NCBI GenBank assembly: GCA_016713535.1
Contig: JADJOY010000061.1
Location: 1-64,000, forward strand
Origin: Deltaproteobacteria bacterium
Lineage (GTDB): Bacteria > JADJOY01
DNA length: 64,000 nucleotides
Reading direction: 5' to 3'
Each line of letters starts with the position of its first letter. Within the stretch, counting starts at the first letter, position 1. Made by a program: the position numbers and the translations under genes. Below, in pieces: positions 49,943 to 61,998 of the stretch. The notes beneath the pieces are model-generated. The model had not been told where the DNA came from and did not search any database. It saw nothing but the letters and a program-made list of their open reading frames with translations.

Positions 49943-50581
49943 ATGGAAGCCCCCCGGTACATCGTCATCGAAGGCCCCATCGGGGTCGGCAAGACGAGCC
50001 TCGCCAAGCTCCTGGCGGAGGAGCTGCGGGCCCGCTGCATCTTCGAGAAGGTCGACGAGAACCCGTTCCTCGGGAAGTTCTACCAGGACCGCGCCAAGCA
50101 CGCGTTCCAGACCCAGATCTTCTTCCTGCTCAGTTGTCCAGAGCAGAAGCTGATCGGGCAGGGGGATCTCTTCCAGCGGGTCACGCTCGCGGACTACCTG
50201 TTCGCGAAGGACCGGATCTTCGCGCACCTGAACCTCGACGAGAACGAGGTCGCGCTCTACGAGCAGATCTACCGGCTGCTGGATGCGCGCATCGTGAAGC
50301 CCGATCTGGTGGTCTACCTTCAGGCCCGCCCGGAAGTGCTGATGCAGCGCATCCGCAAGCGCGGCGTCGACTTCGAGCGCAACATCACCGCGCCCTACCT
50401 CGAAGAGCTCACGCGCGCGTACAACGAGTTCTTCTTCCAGTACTCGGAGACGCCGCTGCTCGTGGTGCACACCTCGGAGATCGACTTCGTCGAGCGGCGC
50501 GAGGACTTCGACAACCTGGTTCGCGAGATCCGCCGCATGCGCGGCGGGACGCAGTACTATCAGCCCATCGGTTCACGCTGA
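49943..50581 (+). CDS. Deoxynucleoside kinase
   Basis: 212 residues. dNK-family P-loop kinase: GPIGVGKTSLAKLLAEEL (P-loop GxxGxGKT), FEKVDENPFLGKFYQD, the AKDRIFAHLNLDENE region and RKRGVDFERNITAPYLEEL as LID. It phosphorylates deoxynucleosides (deoxyadenosine or deoxyguanosine types are common in this branch) with ATP. It precedes panB by about 225 bases, a layout shared by many deltaproteobacteria, and could belong to the same transcript. The start at ATG 49943 follows the homology. Confidence 0.9.
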   Translation: MEAPRYIVIEGPIGVGKTSLAKLLAEELRARCIFEKVDENPFLGKFYQDRAKHAFQTQIFFLLSCPEQKLIGQGDLFQRVTLADYLFAKDRIFAHLNLDENEVALYEQIYRLLDARIVKPDLVVYLQARPEVLMQRIRKRGVDFERNITAPYLEELTRAYNEFFFQYSETPLLVVHTSEIDFVERREDFDNLVREIRRMRGGTQYYQPIGSR

Positions 50582-50807
50582 GCCGGACCACCGCCGGCCG
50601 AAGGAGCTCGTACCCTCGCTCGACCCGAAGCGCTCGAACCGTTCCCCGCGCCGTGAAACGCCACCTCGGTGAGCGCGAGCGCCCGGGAGCGAAGCGAGCC
50701 GCCGACGTCATCCGGAGCCGAGAGTACCCCGCACCGACCACCCGTGGAGCCCGGCTCGAACAGGCGCTCGATCGTCGCGACCGCACGACGGGCAGCCGGA
50801 GGAAGCC

Positions 50808-51627
50808 ATGAGCCCGAAGCCGAAGTCGAAGAAAGTCACCGTTCCCGAGCTGGTCGCGATGAAGGGCCGTGGTGAGAAGATCACCATGGTCACCTGCTAC
50901 GACGCGACCTTCATGCGCATCCTCGACCAGGCTGGCGTCGAGATGGTGCTGGTGGGCGACAGCCTCGGCATGGTCATCCAGGGGCGATCCAGCACGCTCG
51001 AGGTGACGCTCGAGGACATGATCTACCACGGTCGCATCGTGGCCCGCGGGCTCACGCACGCGCACCTCGTCCTCGACATGCCGTTCGGCAGCTACCAGGT
51101 CTCGGTCGAGGAGGCGGCGCGCAACGCGGCGCGGCTGGTGAAGGAGGGCGGTGCCGAGTCGGTGAAGGTCGAGGGCGGACGCGAGGTCGCGGCGGTGGTT
51201 CACGCCATCCATCGCATGGGAGTCCCGGTGGTGGGCCACCTCGGGCTCACGCCTCAGTCGATCCACCAGCTCGGAGGTTTCCGGATCCAGGGGCGCACCC
51301 GCGACACCGCGCAGGCGCTCCTCGAGGACGCGCAGGCGCTCGAGGAGGCCGGCGCGTTCGCGATCGTGCTCGAGGGAATCCCGGGCGAGCTCGCCGAGAA
51401 GGTGACCGCCGCGATCCGGGTCCCGACGATCGGTATCGGCGCCGGTCCCGGCTGCGACGGCCAGGTGCTCGTGATCTACGACCTGCTCGGCATGGACAAC
51501 AACTGGAATCCCAAGTTCACCAAGAAGTACGCGAACCTCAACGACGTGATCGTGAAGGCCGTGAGCGCTTACATCGAGGACGTGAAGAGCGGCTCGTTCC
51601 CCGGCCCCGGAGCACACCTTCCACTGA
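50808..51627 (+). CDS. panB: 3-methyl-2-oxobutanoate hydroxymethyltransferase
   Basis: First step of pantothenate synthesis (ketovalerate plus methylene-THF to ketopantoate). TM-barrel landmarks: ITMVTCYDATFMRILDQAGV, VLVGDSLGMVIQG, LVLDMPFGSYQ, VKVEGG, GHLGLTPQSIHQLGGFRIQG, FAIVLEGIP and PTIGIGAGPGCDGQVLV. The C-terminus should read SGSFPGPEHTFH, as in the family ending PGEEHSFH, but one extra base near 51604 (GGCCCCGG) shifts it. Corrected, it ends at TGA 51625-51627, 10 bases before panC; uncorrected it would run to 51752 over panC. I prefer the first. Length about 272 residues, normal. Confidence 0.95.
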
Positions 51628-51637
51628 GCCGAATGCC

Positions 51638-52486
51638 GTGGACACGATCCCGTCGATCACCGCGATGCAGTCGCGGAGCGAGCGCGAGCGCGGCGCGGGA
51701 CGCCGCGTCGCGCTCGTCCCCACCATGGGCTACCTCCACGAAGGGCACCTGAGCCTGGTGCGCGAGGCGCGGGGCCGCGCCGACGTGGTCGTGGTCAGCC
51801 TGTTCGTCAACAAGATCCAGTTCAACGACGCCAGGGACTTCGACAGCTATCCGCGCGACCTCGGGCGGGACGCGCGGATGCTCGAGAGCGTCGGTGCCGA
51901 CGTGCTGTTCGCGCCCGAGCACGAGGACATGTACCCGCGCGGCTTCCGCACTAGCGTCGAGGTCGACGGCATCACCGAGCGCCTGTGCGGCGCCTTCCGC
52001 CCCGGCCACTTCCGCGGGGTCACCACCGTGGTCGCCAAGCTCTTCCACGCGACGCGCCCGCACGTCGCGATCTTCGGTGAGAAGGACTACCAGCAGCTCG
52101 TCACGATCCGCACCATGGCGCGCGATCTGAACATGGGGATCGAGGTGATCGGCTTGCCGACGGTGCGCGAGCCCGATGGGCTCGCGATGTCGAGTCGCAA
52201 CGTGCGTCTCACGCCCGAGCAGCGTGAGCTGGCGCGGGCGATCCCGGACACGCTCTTCGAGGCCGCGAAGCGGGTCCGCGGGGGTGAGAAGGACGCCGCG
52301 GGCTTGGCGGGCTGGGTGCGCGAGCGGCTCGCGCGGACGGCGCAGTTCCGAGTCGAATACGTCGAGATCGTGGACGCCGAGGACCTCGCCCCGCTGACCG
52401 AGCTGGTGCGCCCGGCTCGGCTCGCCATTGCGCTGCATTTGGGACATACCCGCCTCATCGACAACGTCGCGCTCGATCCTGCATGA
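51638..52486 (+). CDS. panC: Pantothenate synthetase
   Basis: 282 residues. Condenses pantoate and beta-alanine with ATP. ATP-binding motifs are clear: PTMGYLHEGHLSLV (HxGH), FGEKDYQQLVTIRTMARDLN and GLAMSSRNVRLTPEQR (KMSKS-equivalent). Start GTG 51638 lies 10 bases after the panB stop. panB-panC-panD order gives a complete route from ketoisovalerate and aspartate to pantothenate. Confidence 0.96.
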   Translation: MDTIPSITAMQSRSERERGAGRRVALVPTMGYLHEGHLSLVREARGRADVVVVSLFVNKIQFNDARDFDSYPRDLGRDARMLESVGADVLFAPEHEDMYPRGFRTSVEVDGITERLCGAFRPGHFRGVTTVVAKLFHATRPHVAIFGEKDYQQLVTIRTMARDLNMGIEVIGLPTVREPDGLAMSSRNVRLTPEQRELARAIPDTLFEAAKRVRGGEKDAAGLAGWVRERLARTAQFRVEYVEIVDAEDLAPLTELVRPARLAIALHLGHTRLIDNVALDPA

Positions 52487-52657
52487 TGGTCAGAACTCGT
52501 CGAGATCGTTGCCGAAAGGGCGGGTCTCCTCGAAACGTTCCGGATCGGGTAAAGGAAATGCGGGCACGAATGACGCGGTAGCGCTACAATTGACCCGAGT
52601 CCTCAGTGCGGGATGCGACCTCGATGCCCGAGGCGGATACCCGCGAAGGAGAACTGG

Positions 52658-53062
52658 ATGATCCGCTCGATGATGAAGTCCAAGATTCACCGCGCCACGG
52701 TCACCGACGCCAACCTCAACTACGTGGGGAGTGTGACGATCGACCGTGACCTGCTCGAGGCCTCCGACATCTATCCCCTACGAGCAGGTGTGCATCTGGA
52801 ACGTGACGAACGGTGAGCGCTTCGAGACCTACGCCATCGAAGGACCCCGGGAGGCGGTGACATCTGCCCCAATGGCGCGGCGGCGCGCAAGGTCGCGGTA
52901 GGCGACGTGGTCATCATCGCGACCTACGCCCAGATGAGCGACGCCGAGGCCATCCAGCACAAGCCGACGGTCGTGCTGGTCGACGAGGCGAACAAGATCG
53001 TGAGCGTGAGCGCCGACGAGGTCGCGTTCACACCCAGCCCCAAGCTCCGCGCCGTCGGCTGA
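52658..53062 (+). pseudogene. panD: Aspartate 1-decarboxylase, two compensating frameshifts
   Basis: PanD makes beta-alanine from aspartate using a pyruvoyl group formed by self-cleavage between Gly24 and Ser25 (NYVGSVTID). The open frame covers [20 protein letters not shown] onward, then one extra C at about 52776 (TATCCCCTAC) and one missing G at about 52850 shift it out and back. The repaired sequence is [20 protein letters not shown], then [20 protein letters not shown] and YAQM, ending KLRAVG. AAGGAG lies seven bases before ATG 52658. About 134 residues, slightly long. Cytosolic tetramer in relatives. Confidence 0.9.
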
Positions 53063-53141
53063 GCCACGGCGCCCCGGACGGCGCGTTCACGAGAGCCCGA
53101 TTCCGAAGAGGGATGGGGCTCGGCACTCCACAGGGGCTGGG

Positions 53142-53180
53142 CGCCTGTTGCGCGTTGCGCCTCGCAACGCGCGCCAGGCC
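53142..53180 (+). terminator. Hairpin between panD and korA
   Basis: GCGCGTTGC pairs with GCAACGCGC across a short loop, extended by CCTG/CCAGG outside. The rest of the 380-base gap (53063-53443) holds no gene or repeat family copy that I can recognise. Confidence 0.5.
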
Positions 53181-53443
53181 CTCTGGCGCTGGGCTCCGCA
53201 GCGCACCGTGCACGCTTCGGTTGCGGGCCGGAGGCGTGGCCGGTAGACCGGGAAAACCGCAGAGAGCAACACGAAAGCAAGTCGTCCCGCGGGGTTGCGC
53301 GGCGCACGGCACGGCTTCGGCGGGCGCTGGTTCCTCGGGACGAGGCCGCGGGGTTGACCGCGCTCGCAGGATCACGCACCAGAGGCACCCACGAGGGGAC
53401 TTCCCCTCTGAACGGGTGCGTCGTCCAGAGAGGGTTTCGTAAG

Positions 53444-55001
53444 ATGACGAACGAAGGAGTCGGTGGTGCGGTGGCGTCGCTGAAAACGATTTCCGATCTC
53501 GAATCCGCCACCGTGCGATTCGCGGGGGGACTCGGGCGACGGCATGCAGCTTGTCGGCGGCCAGTTCAGCGACGCCTCGGCGATCATCGGCAACGACATC
53601 TCGACCCTTCCCGACTATCCCGCCGAGATCCGCGCGCCCGCCGGCACGTCGCGGGTGTGAGCGATTCCAGGTCAAGTTCGCGAGCCTGGACATCCACACG
53701 CCGGGCGACCAGGTGGACGTCCTGGTGGTGATGAACCCCGCGGCGCTCAAGACCAACCTCGCCGACCTGAGCCACGGCGGCGTGCTGATCGTCAACAGCG
53801 ACGCGTTCACGCCGACAACCTGGAGAAGGCGGGCTACGCGCAGAACCCGCTCAACGACGGCCGCCTCGACGAGCGCTACAAGCGTCATGCGATCCCCATC
53901 ACGACGATGAACCGCCGTGCGGTCGACGGGCTCGGTCTCGAGAAGGGCCAGCGACCGCTGCAAGAACTTCTTCACCCTCGGGCTGGCGTGCTGGCTCTAC
54001 GGCCGTCCGCTGGAGCCGACGATCACTACATCGACGAGAAGTTCGCGAAGAACGCCACGCTGCGCGAGGCCAACGTCCGCACGCTCAAGGCCGGCTTCAA
54101 CTACGGCGAGACGGAGGCCATCGGCCTGGCCGTCATGACCGAGTTGCCGGTCCTGATCATCAACATCCAGCGCGGCGGCCCGTCCACCGGCCTGCCGACC
54201 AAGACCGAGCAGTCGGATCTCTACCAGGCGGTCTACGGCCGCAACGGCGAACCCCGATGCCGGTGATCGCGGCCGCGTCGCCGGCCGACTGCTTCGACGT
54301 CGCGATCGAGGCGAGCCGGATCGCCATGCAGCACATGACGCCGGTCATCCTGCTCACCGACGGCTACATCGCCAACGGCTCCGGAGCCGTGGCGTTCCCC
54401 GACGTCGACCAGCTCCCAGGATCGACGCGCCGTTCTACGAGAACGGCCGGCGAACCGGTTCCTGCCGTATGAGCGGGACGAGCCCCTGGCGCGGCCGTGG
54501 GCGCTCCCGGTACGCCGGGCTGATGCACCGGATCGGCGGCCTCGAGAAGCAGGACCTCACCGGCAACGTGAGCTACGACGCCGACAACCACCAGTACATG
54601 GTCCGCACGCGCCAGGCGAAGGTCGACCAGATCGCCGACGACCACCCACCGCAGCCGGTCGTCGGTGCGCGCACCGGCGACGTGCTCATCGTGAGCTGGG
54701 GCGGCACGTACGGCGCCATCGCGACGGCGATCGAGCGGCTCCGCGCGCAGGGGCACGAAGGTGTCGGCCGCCCATCTGCGCTATCTCAACCCGCTCCCCA
54801 CGACCTCGGCGAGCTGCTGCGCGATTCCGTCACGTGCTGGTCCCCGAGATGAACCTCGGCCAGCTCCGCACGATCCTGCGGGCGCGCTACCTGGTCGACG
54901 CCGTGGGCCTCAACAAGGTCAAGGGCAAGCCGTTCATGGTGCGGAGATCGTCGAGAAGGTCGACAAGCTGCTCGCCGGGTCCAAGCACGGTCGAGGCGCC
55001 G
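53444..55001 (+). pseudogene. korA: 2-oxoacid:ferredoxin oxidoreductase alpha (gamma-alpha fusion), many frameshifts and an internal deletion
   Basis: The large subunit of a 2-oxoglutarate-type ferredoxin oxidoreductase. Recognisable segments: [74 protein letters not shown] followed by [33 protein letters not shown] and EMNLGQLRTILRARYLVDAV. At least eight single-base indels break the frame. At about 54118 the text jumps from NYGETEA straight to [10 protein letters not shown]; relatives have about 90 residues here, including YPITP and the Glu needed for thiamine diphosphate activation. The two sides share GAGGCC, so a microhomology deletion or assembly collapse is likely. No stop codon can be placed near 54990-55001. 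Confidence 0.75.
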
Positions 55002-56066
<1,065 letters not shown>

Positions 56067-56102
56067 GCCGACCGCCGCCCGAGGCGGACGCCCAACGGGC
56101 GC

Positions 56103-56124
56103 CGGGAAACCGGCGCCCGTTTCC
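56103..56124 (+). terminator. Hairpin after korB
   Basis: GGGAAAC pairs with GTTTCC across CGGCGCCC, about 37 bases past the korB stop. No T run follows. Confidence 0.5.
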
Positions 56125-56126
56125 AC

Positions 56127-56575
56127 GTCGGGAGGGCTCACGCCCCCCCCTACACCCACGGGGAGTGAGAGGCGGCCGTGCAGGGGCGACCGAGGTCGCC
56201 CTCAGCGTTAGCACCCGGCACCGCCGGCGATATCGACGACCGCGCTCGTACCGGAGGGCTCACGCCCTCCGCTACACACCCACGGGGAGTGAGAGGCGGC
56301 CGTGTAGGGCGACCGCAAGGTCGCCTCAGCCGGCTCCGCCGGGAGATATCGCGCCGGCGCTTGCGGGGGGGCTGGGCGATACCGACGACCGCGGGTCCGG
56401 GCGCCCGGCCCCCCGACCGGACCGCGAGGGGCTCACGCCCTCCCCTACACACCCACGGGGAGTGACACGCGGCCGTGTAGGGGCGACCGCGAGGTCGCCC
56501 GCAGCGTCCGCGCCCGGCACCGCCGGAGATATCGACGACCGCGCTCGTACCGGGAGGGCTCACGCCCTCCGCTAC
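56127..56575. repeat. Array of facing GTAG-headed REP pairs (family E)
   Basis: Three to four pairs. One element, on the minus strand, is GTAG plus GGAGGGC/GCCCTCC with tetraloop GTGA (copies ending at 56275 and 56575). The other, on the plus strand, is GTAG plus GGGCGACC/GGTCGCCC with loop GCGA (best copy 56477-56500). Their heads face each other around ACACCCACGGGGAGTGAG. Copies at 56130-56200 and 56280-56330 carry small indels. The array lies between convergent korB and CPBP genes, and its last GTAG supplies the TAG stop of the CPBP gene (56574-56572). Confidence 0.85.
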
Positions 56576-57245
56576 ACGGCGGGGGTCGGTGGGGGGGCGG
56601 GGGTGGCCGGCTCGGTGGCGATGAAGCGTCCCGCGGCGTCGATCCAGCCGCGGCGCAAGGCCGCCCCGAGCGCCAACCCCGTCGTCAGGTCCACCGAGAA
56701 GTGGGCCGCCACGCCGGGCCACACGCTGCCCGAGACCTGCGCCAGGAAGCCGAACACGAGCCCGGCGGAGACGGCGATACCCACGTGTGCCCGGCAGGTC
56801 CAGTGCAGGAGCCCGAAGAGCACCGCCTGGATGATCACGCCCGTGACCGGCTGGAGCGCGCCGCGGAAGAGCACCTCTTCACCGGAGCCCGGCGCACGCC
56901 GCGATCAGGCACGTAGTCCACCGGCCGGAAGCTCGCCCAGTCCGCGAGCGGAACGACACGCTCGGCGATGGTGCCGAAGGGCGGCGAGCGACGGATCAGG
57001 ATGGCGATGCCGATCCCGGCGATGGCGCTCACGCCCAGCGCCGCGACGGTGCCGATCGCGATCCGCCAGTCCCAGCGCAGCGCCTGCCTCAGGTCGGCGC
57101 TCGGGCTGACACTGTCGATCGACCACGCGACCAGGAGCTGGACCAGCGTGAAACCGATCGCGAGCCTGAGCAGCGCCTCGCGGGAGTATTGCCCGCGAAC
57201 GGTGCGCGCCGGGCGCGGCTCGGTGGCGCTCGAATCGGTAACCAT
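56572..57245 (-). pseudogene. CPBP-family intramembrane metalloprotease, one frameshift
   Basis: About 224 residues, several membrane helices. The start piece (57245 down) has IAIGTVAALGVSAIAGIGIA; the end piece carries the Rce1/CPBP catalytic motifs EEVLFRG, FGLLHW and GVAAHFSVD. The two pieces are in different frames; one extra base near 56890 interrupts SGEEVLFRG. Members cleave or process prenylated or bacteriocin-related peptides in the membrane; the role here is unknown. Confidence 0.8.
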
Positions 57246-57416
57246 GACCCAGTGTCTAGAATGCCGTGTTTGCCGGTCTCCTGGCGAGTCCGCGATCGCG
57301 GGGTGCCGATCGGGCCGATGCGGGGGGCCCGGACCCGTGACGGTCTCGCCCGATGACCCGAGGTTGCGGGTGCCCCTGTGTCGTGGCAGGAGTGGCGTCT
57401 ACCGAGGGGGTGGGCC

Positions 57417-58463
57417 ATGCGACTGGGCGTCATCGGAGAGAATCTCGTCGAGAGGATCCTCGCGCGTACCAACCTCGCCCCGGCCCCGCTCATCGAGACG
57501 CAGATCGCGTTCAGCATGGCGCGCGCGATCATGGCGGGCGTGAAGGTCGGGCTCTACGACGCGATCGGCAGCCATGCGAAGACCGCTGCCGAGGTCGCCG
57601 CGACTTGCAAGACCGCTCCGAGGCGACCGCCAAGCTCCTGGACACGCTGGTCGGCTGCCGTTACCTGACCTATCGCGACGGCCGCTACCGCCTCACCGAG
57701 AAGTCCCGCAAGTGGCTGGTGACGACGTCGCCGCACTCGATCGCGGACAAGCTGCTCTTCCAGTACGACGAGTGGGACGTCGTGGCGAAGTACGAGGAGT
57801 ACCTGACGACCGGGAGCCGCTCGAGCTCCACGGCACGCTCGAAGGCGGCGCGATCTGGGATCGCTACCAGCGCGGCATGCGCGCCGTGGCGGGGATCTCG
57901 GCGGACGAGGTGGCGGCGCGCATGCCGGTTTCAGCGGGCGCGACCGACATGCTCGACATCGGCGGGTCGCATGGCTACTTCTCGGTGTGCGTGTGCCGCC
58001 GCCGCGCCGGGCTGCGCTCGACGATCCTCGATCTCCCGGAGGCCATCGAGCACGCGGCGCCGATCCTCGCCCGCGAAGGGATGGGCGAGCGAGTCCGGCA
58101 CCGAGCCGGGAACGCGCTCACCGACGATCTCGGCAGCGAGACATGGGACGTGGTGTCCCTCCTCCCAGCTCGTCCACCACTTCACCGACGAGCAGAACCG
58201 CGAGCTCACGAAGCGGATCGGCCTCACTCGCCGGATGGCGGTGCGTGCTGCTCGACGTGATCCGCCCCTCGACACCGGAGGCCGCGGAGGGGTGGGTGCG
58301 GTGCTCGATCTCTACTTCGCCGCGACCAGCCGCTTCGGGCACCTGGCCGATCGCGACCATGCAGGCGTGGCACCGGGATGCCGGCCTGTCGGTGGAGGCG
58401 CCCATCCCGCTGCGCACCCCGCCCAACGCGGCGATGGTGGTGGGACGCAGACCGCGCGCGTGA
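57417..58463 (+). pseudogene. SAM-dependent O-methyltransferase-like protein, several frameshifts
   Basis: About 345 residues after repair. An N-terminal winged-helix dimerisation-like region (IAFSMARAIMAGVKVGLYDA, then LLDTLVGCRYLTYRDGRYRL) precedes a class I methyltransferase domain with SAM motif MLDIGGSHGYFSV, SQLVHHFTDEQNRELTKRIA and a C-terminal AWHRDAGLSVEAPIPLRTPP. This is the order of the plant COMT or acetylserotonin O-methyltransferase type. At least five indels lie between about 57610 and 58330. ATG 57417 is preceded by GGGGGTGGGCC. Substrate unknown. Confidence 0.75.
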
Positions 58464-58473
58464 AGCAGCGGCT

Positions 58474-60551
58474 CTACGGACAGGGACCGCCGATCGCGGT
58501 GCCGCGGATGATGCTCGGCACGCCTTGCGGATCGGAGAGCAACGTCTCGAGGAAACATCCGTAGGCGTTCTGGCGCGGGACGCTGCGCGGACACGTAGTG
58601 GCCCCTCGCGGATCGGGTCCCTCGTAGCGCACCACCGCGAACGTGAGCGGCGAGCCGTCGGGGCGGGTCTCGTTGCCGCGCACCGGCTCGGCCGAGAGGA
58701 TGTCGTTGCCGGCGAACCGGATGGCGTCCTCGAGGCGCTGGTAGGGGTCGGTGGTCTGGCTGTCGCCGAGCATGTCGACGCCGATCGCCGCCACCAGCCC
58801 GCGCTGCAGGTTGGCGGTGGTCTGGAGGTCGTAGGTGCCCTCGATCACCAGCACGTGCGGGGTGTCGCGATCCTCGGCGGGTCGATCCGGATGCGCCGCA
58901 CGTAGTTCACGTTGTCGGCCCCGCCGACCGTGTGGTCGAAGATCCCGATCACCGGATGGAAGAGGTCGAGGACCCGTCGTCACCATGCCGAGGTAGAGCT
59001 TCAAGATCTCGGAGAGCGGCGGGTCCTGTGGGCCGAGGGCGAACTCGCCTCAGCCGCCGCCCGCCCCGGTCAGCACCGCGCCGCGGAAGCCGTCGTGCAG
59101 CGAGGCGAACATCCCCGTCAGATAGGCGCCCAGGCTCTGGCCGGACACCACGACCTTGCTCGGGTCGCAGCGGAGCCGGCCGTCGGGGCGGCGCTGGCGT
59201 CGGCGCCGGGGCAGGCGGAGGCGTCGACGCGAAGGGCGAGCAGCACCTTCAGGAACTCGAGCTGGTCGAGGATCATCTGCGCGAAGTTGTCGCGCATCGC
59301 GTACGGGCGGGTGAAGTTGTAGGCGATGTAGCCCCGGCCGAGAGTGAGCCGATGCGCTCCGGGTTGAGGTTGCCCGCCGAGCTGCCGGCGCCCCAGCCGC
59401 GCAGCGCCACCACGTAGGCGGGCCTCGCCGTAGACGGCGTCGCCACCCACCTCGGAGCACCTGACCGCGACTCACCACCTGATCGGAGGTGCCACCGGTG
59501 CCGTGGATGTAGAGGTAGAGCGGAAACCCGCCGCTCTCCATCACGCGCTTCGGGAAGGACACGACGAACGGCACGAGGTCGCGGCGCTGCTCGACGAGCT
59601 TGCCGCCCTGCGCCGCGGGTCTGAATCACGCCGCCCGAGACGAGGTAGGACGGCGAGCCGTCCTGGTAGGCGGGCACGTGGTAGGTGCCGCGAAGGCGCA
59701 GTACTCGGCGCGCTCGTAGAGCGGTTTCGAGCGGGCCGTCGAGGGAGACGGTGGGCAGCGCCTCGACCTGGCGAACGAAGTCGGTGAGGCGGGTGGTGCG
59801 GTCTCCGGTCGAGTACACGGTCGCCGCGATCACGTCGTCGCGGTCGAGGCCTGGCGCGCGCAGGTAGTCACGGAGTGCGGCGAACGAGCTGGCGAGCTTC
59901 GCCCCGCCTGGTCACCGGTCGGGTTGCGGCCGGCGAGCGCGCTGCGCAGCACCGCGTGCTGGCCGACGTCCTCGGGCGCGCGAACGCCGAGCGCAGCACC
60001 ACGGCGGCGTAGGTCGCGTCGCGCTCGAGGAGCACGCCCGACACCGGCAGCATCGTGAGGAGCTGGCCGGGGCGGTAGCTGTCGGGAGCGTCGTGGCAGC
60101 GGAGCCACACCGGCACGCGTGAGCCGCAGCGCGCGCCCTCGCTCAGATTCACCAGGAAGTAGGGCGACGGGTACGCGTCGTCGCCATCGGGTCGAGTAGC
60201 GGCTCGATGCCGCGGAACGACCGGTCGAACCGGAAGAAGACCGCGCCGCTCTGCGAGAAGTTGGGGATCCCGGAGCCCGCGAGCTGGATCATCCCTGGAC
60301 GCCGCCCCAGGTTCTTGGGGTGGGGAAGCGGCTCGCATCGACGGTGCCGTCGCCGCGGGAGCCGCACGTCGGCGGGCCACGGCTGATCGAAGAAGCCGCC
60401 CTCGGCGCTCAGGTCGGCGGGACCTTGGCGGCGATGCCGGCATTCGAGCGGCGCCGCCGCCCGAGGTGCAGGCGGCGGCGAGGAGGAGCAGCGAGAGCAG
60501 TGGCGCGACGCGCGCGCGCGAAGGTCCGAGTAGGCGGTGGATCCTCGTCAC
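58474..60551 (-). pseudogene. Exported lipoprotein with an alpha/beta-hydrolase domain, heavily frameshifted
   Basis: About 690 residues in pieces. The start (GTG 60551) gives a lipoprotein leader with lipobox LLLLAAAC. Recognisable blocks: SGIPNFSQSGAVFFRFDRSF, DLPYFLVN-like text, AAVVLRSAFARP, VIAATVYSTGDRTTRLTDFV, VSFPKRVMESGGFPLYLYIH followed by GTGG, GYIAYNFTRPYAMRDNFAQM and the nucleophile elbow VVSGQSLGAYLTGMFASLHD. The end (from 59004 down) has TPHVLVIEGTYDLQTTANLQ and FVVR-like sequence. I estimate eight or more indels. It is a large outer-surface or periplasmic hydrolase; substrate unknown. It lies 17 bases after the aldolase-like gene, same strand. Confidence 0.65.
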
Positions 60552-60567
60552 GCGATCCGCCGCTCGC

Positions 60568-61994
60568 TCAGGCCTTGGTGCGGTTGGCGACGATCTTCAC
60601 GAACGAGCGGCCGCGCAGCTCGTCGAGGGTGATGCCCGTGGCGAGCGCCTCTTCCTCGGTGATCGCGCCGCAGGCGATGCCGCGCAGGAAGAGTTGAGGA
60701 GGCCTCAGCGGTGGCCGCGTCGTCGAAGGTGCTGCCGATGAGGGTCGCCTTGGCCGCAGAGTCGATGAACTTGTTCGGGCGTTCGAGGCGTCCGCGAGGC
60801 TCGAGGAAGAACTGGTAGACCGCCGCGTAGCGGATCGGGAGCTGCGCCGGGTTCAGGTCCCAGCCCTGGTAGTAGCCGTGCGAGAGCGAGCGCCGGACGT
60901 TGTCGTAGTGGAGCTTCACGCCGAGTGCACGACCGCGGTTCTCGGCCTGCTGCTGCGCCGTGAGCGGCTTCCCGGCGTACCCGGTGCTGGCCGACGGGCA
61001 TGATCGTGGTCGAGCCGTCGCAGACGCGACGCCCCGGGCCGGCGAGGCCGACCTGACATGACGTGGCGCGAAGTCCGCGGCGCGGTGGGTGTGGCGCTGG
61101 AACGCCGCGGTGATGTTCACGGGCCCGTGTAGGCGTAGGGTGTCGTACGCCGCCTGATCGTACCCCGCCGCGGGCCGCGCGCACCAGCTGGAAGACCGCG
61201 CGTTCGCGTCCTGGCGTCGATGACCGACTGGGGGGTCTCGATCATGAGTCGATCCCGACCGCGCCCTTCGGGATCCCGAGGCGCTCCCTCAGCATCCGTC
61301 GAAGAGGTCCGCGAGCGCCGCGACCTGCTTCGGGGACGGCCACCTTCGGAAGCGTGACCACGAACTGGACTGGCACCCCCGCCGCCGGTCCTGGCCGCCA
61401 GGCCGGTGAGGAACAGGTCCAGGTCCGCACCAGCGCACGCGGCACCTCGGTGAACGACTTGATGCGGAAGCCGATGGAGGGCGGCAGCGTCTTGGCGGCA
61501 AGCCCCAACCCCTCCCCGCCGCCGACGCCGCGTGGCCGTTCCTCCTCGGGGTCCGGCCGGTGGCCGTAGCCGTCCTCGAAGTCGAGGCGGTCTCTTCGAT
61601 CGGCTTACGGCCGAGCTTCTCACGGACGCGTTGGTGACAGGTGTAGGCGAGCCACGCCGGCTCGTAGACCGTGTGTTTGTGCCCGTCGCCCACCGCGAGC
61701 GCCGCGGTCAGCGCGTCGACGTCGGCCGAGCCCGAGGGCAGCGTCCGTGGCCCGGCATCTCGAGCGCGCCTTCGCGAAGGACGCGAAGTTGGGCGCGTAC
61801 TGGTCGAGCGCCTTGAGGGCCAAACTGCCGAGCCTGGACAGATCGGCCTTGAAGAGGTGCGCGCCGTAAACCGTGTGCGACCGGTTGGCGATCGTGCGGA
61901 TCGCCGGGGTAGAAGCCGCGGAAGGCTTCTGCCGGGCTCCTTGGCGAGGCGGTCGAGGACTGGCGTGAGCGTCTTTGTCGGAGAGCGTGGTCAT
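60568..61994 (-). pseudogene. HpcH/citrate-lyase-beta-like protein (DUF6986 type), frameshifted
   Basis: About 470 residues when pieced together. N-terminal block: MTTLSDKDAHASP, then RTIANRSHTVYGAHLFKADL and KALDQYAPNFASFAKA. Middle: DGHKHTVYEPAWLAYTCHQR, VQFVVTLPKVAVPE-like and MIETPQSVIDA (the acidic barrel strand of PEP/aldolase-type enzymes). End: NITAAFQRHTHRAADFA, KLHYDNVRRSLSHGYYQGWD and KFIDSAAKATLIGSTFDDAA. This resembles aldolase/citrate lyase proteins of the DUF6986 group. ATG 61994 has its SD inside a hairpin arm (see regulatory entry). At least eight indels are present; activity cannot be judged. Confidence 0.6.
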
Positions 61995-61998
61995 GGCG

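Noticed and set aside
51628-51752. Extension of PanB over panC
   Set aside because: A one-base correction restores the family-typical C-terminus and a stop before panC.
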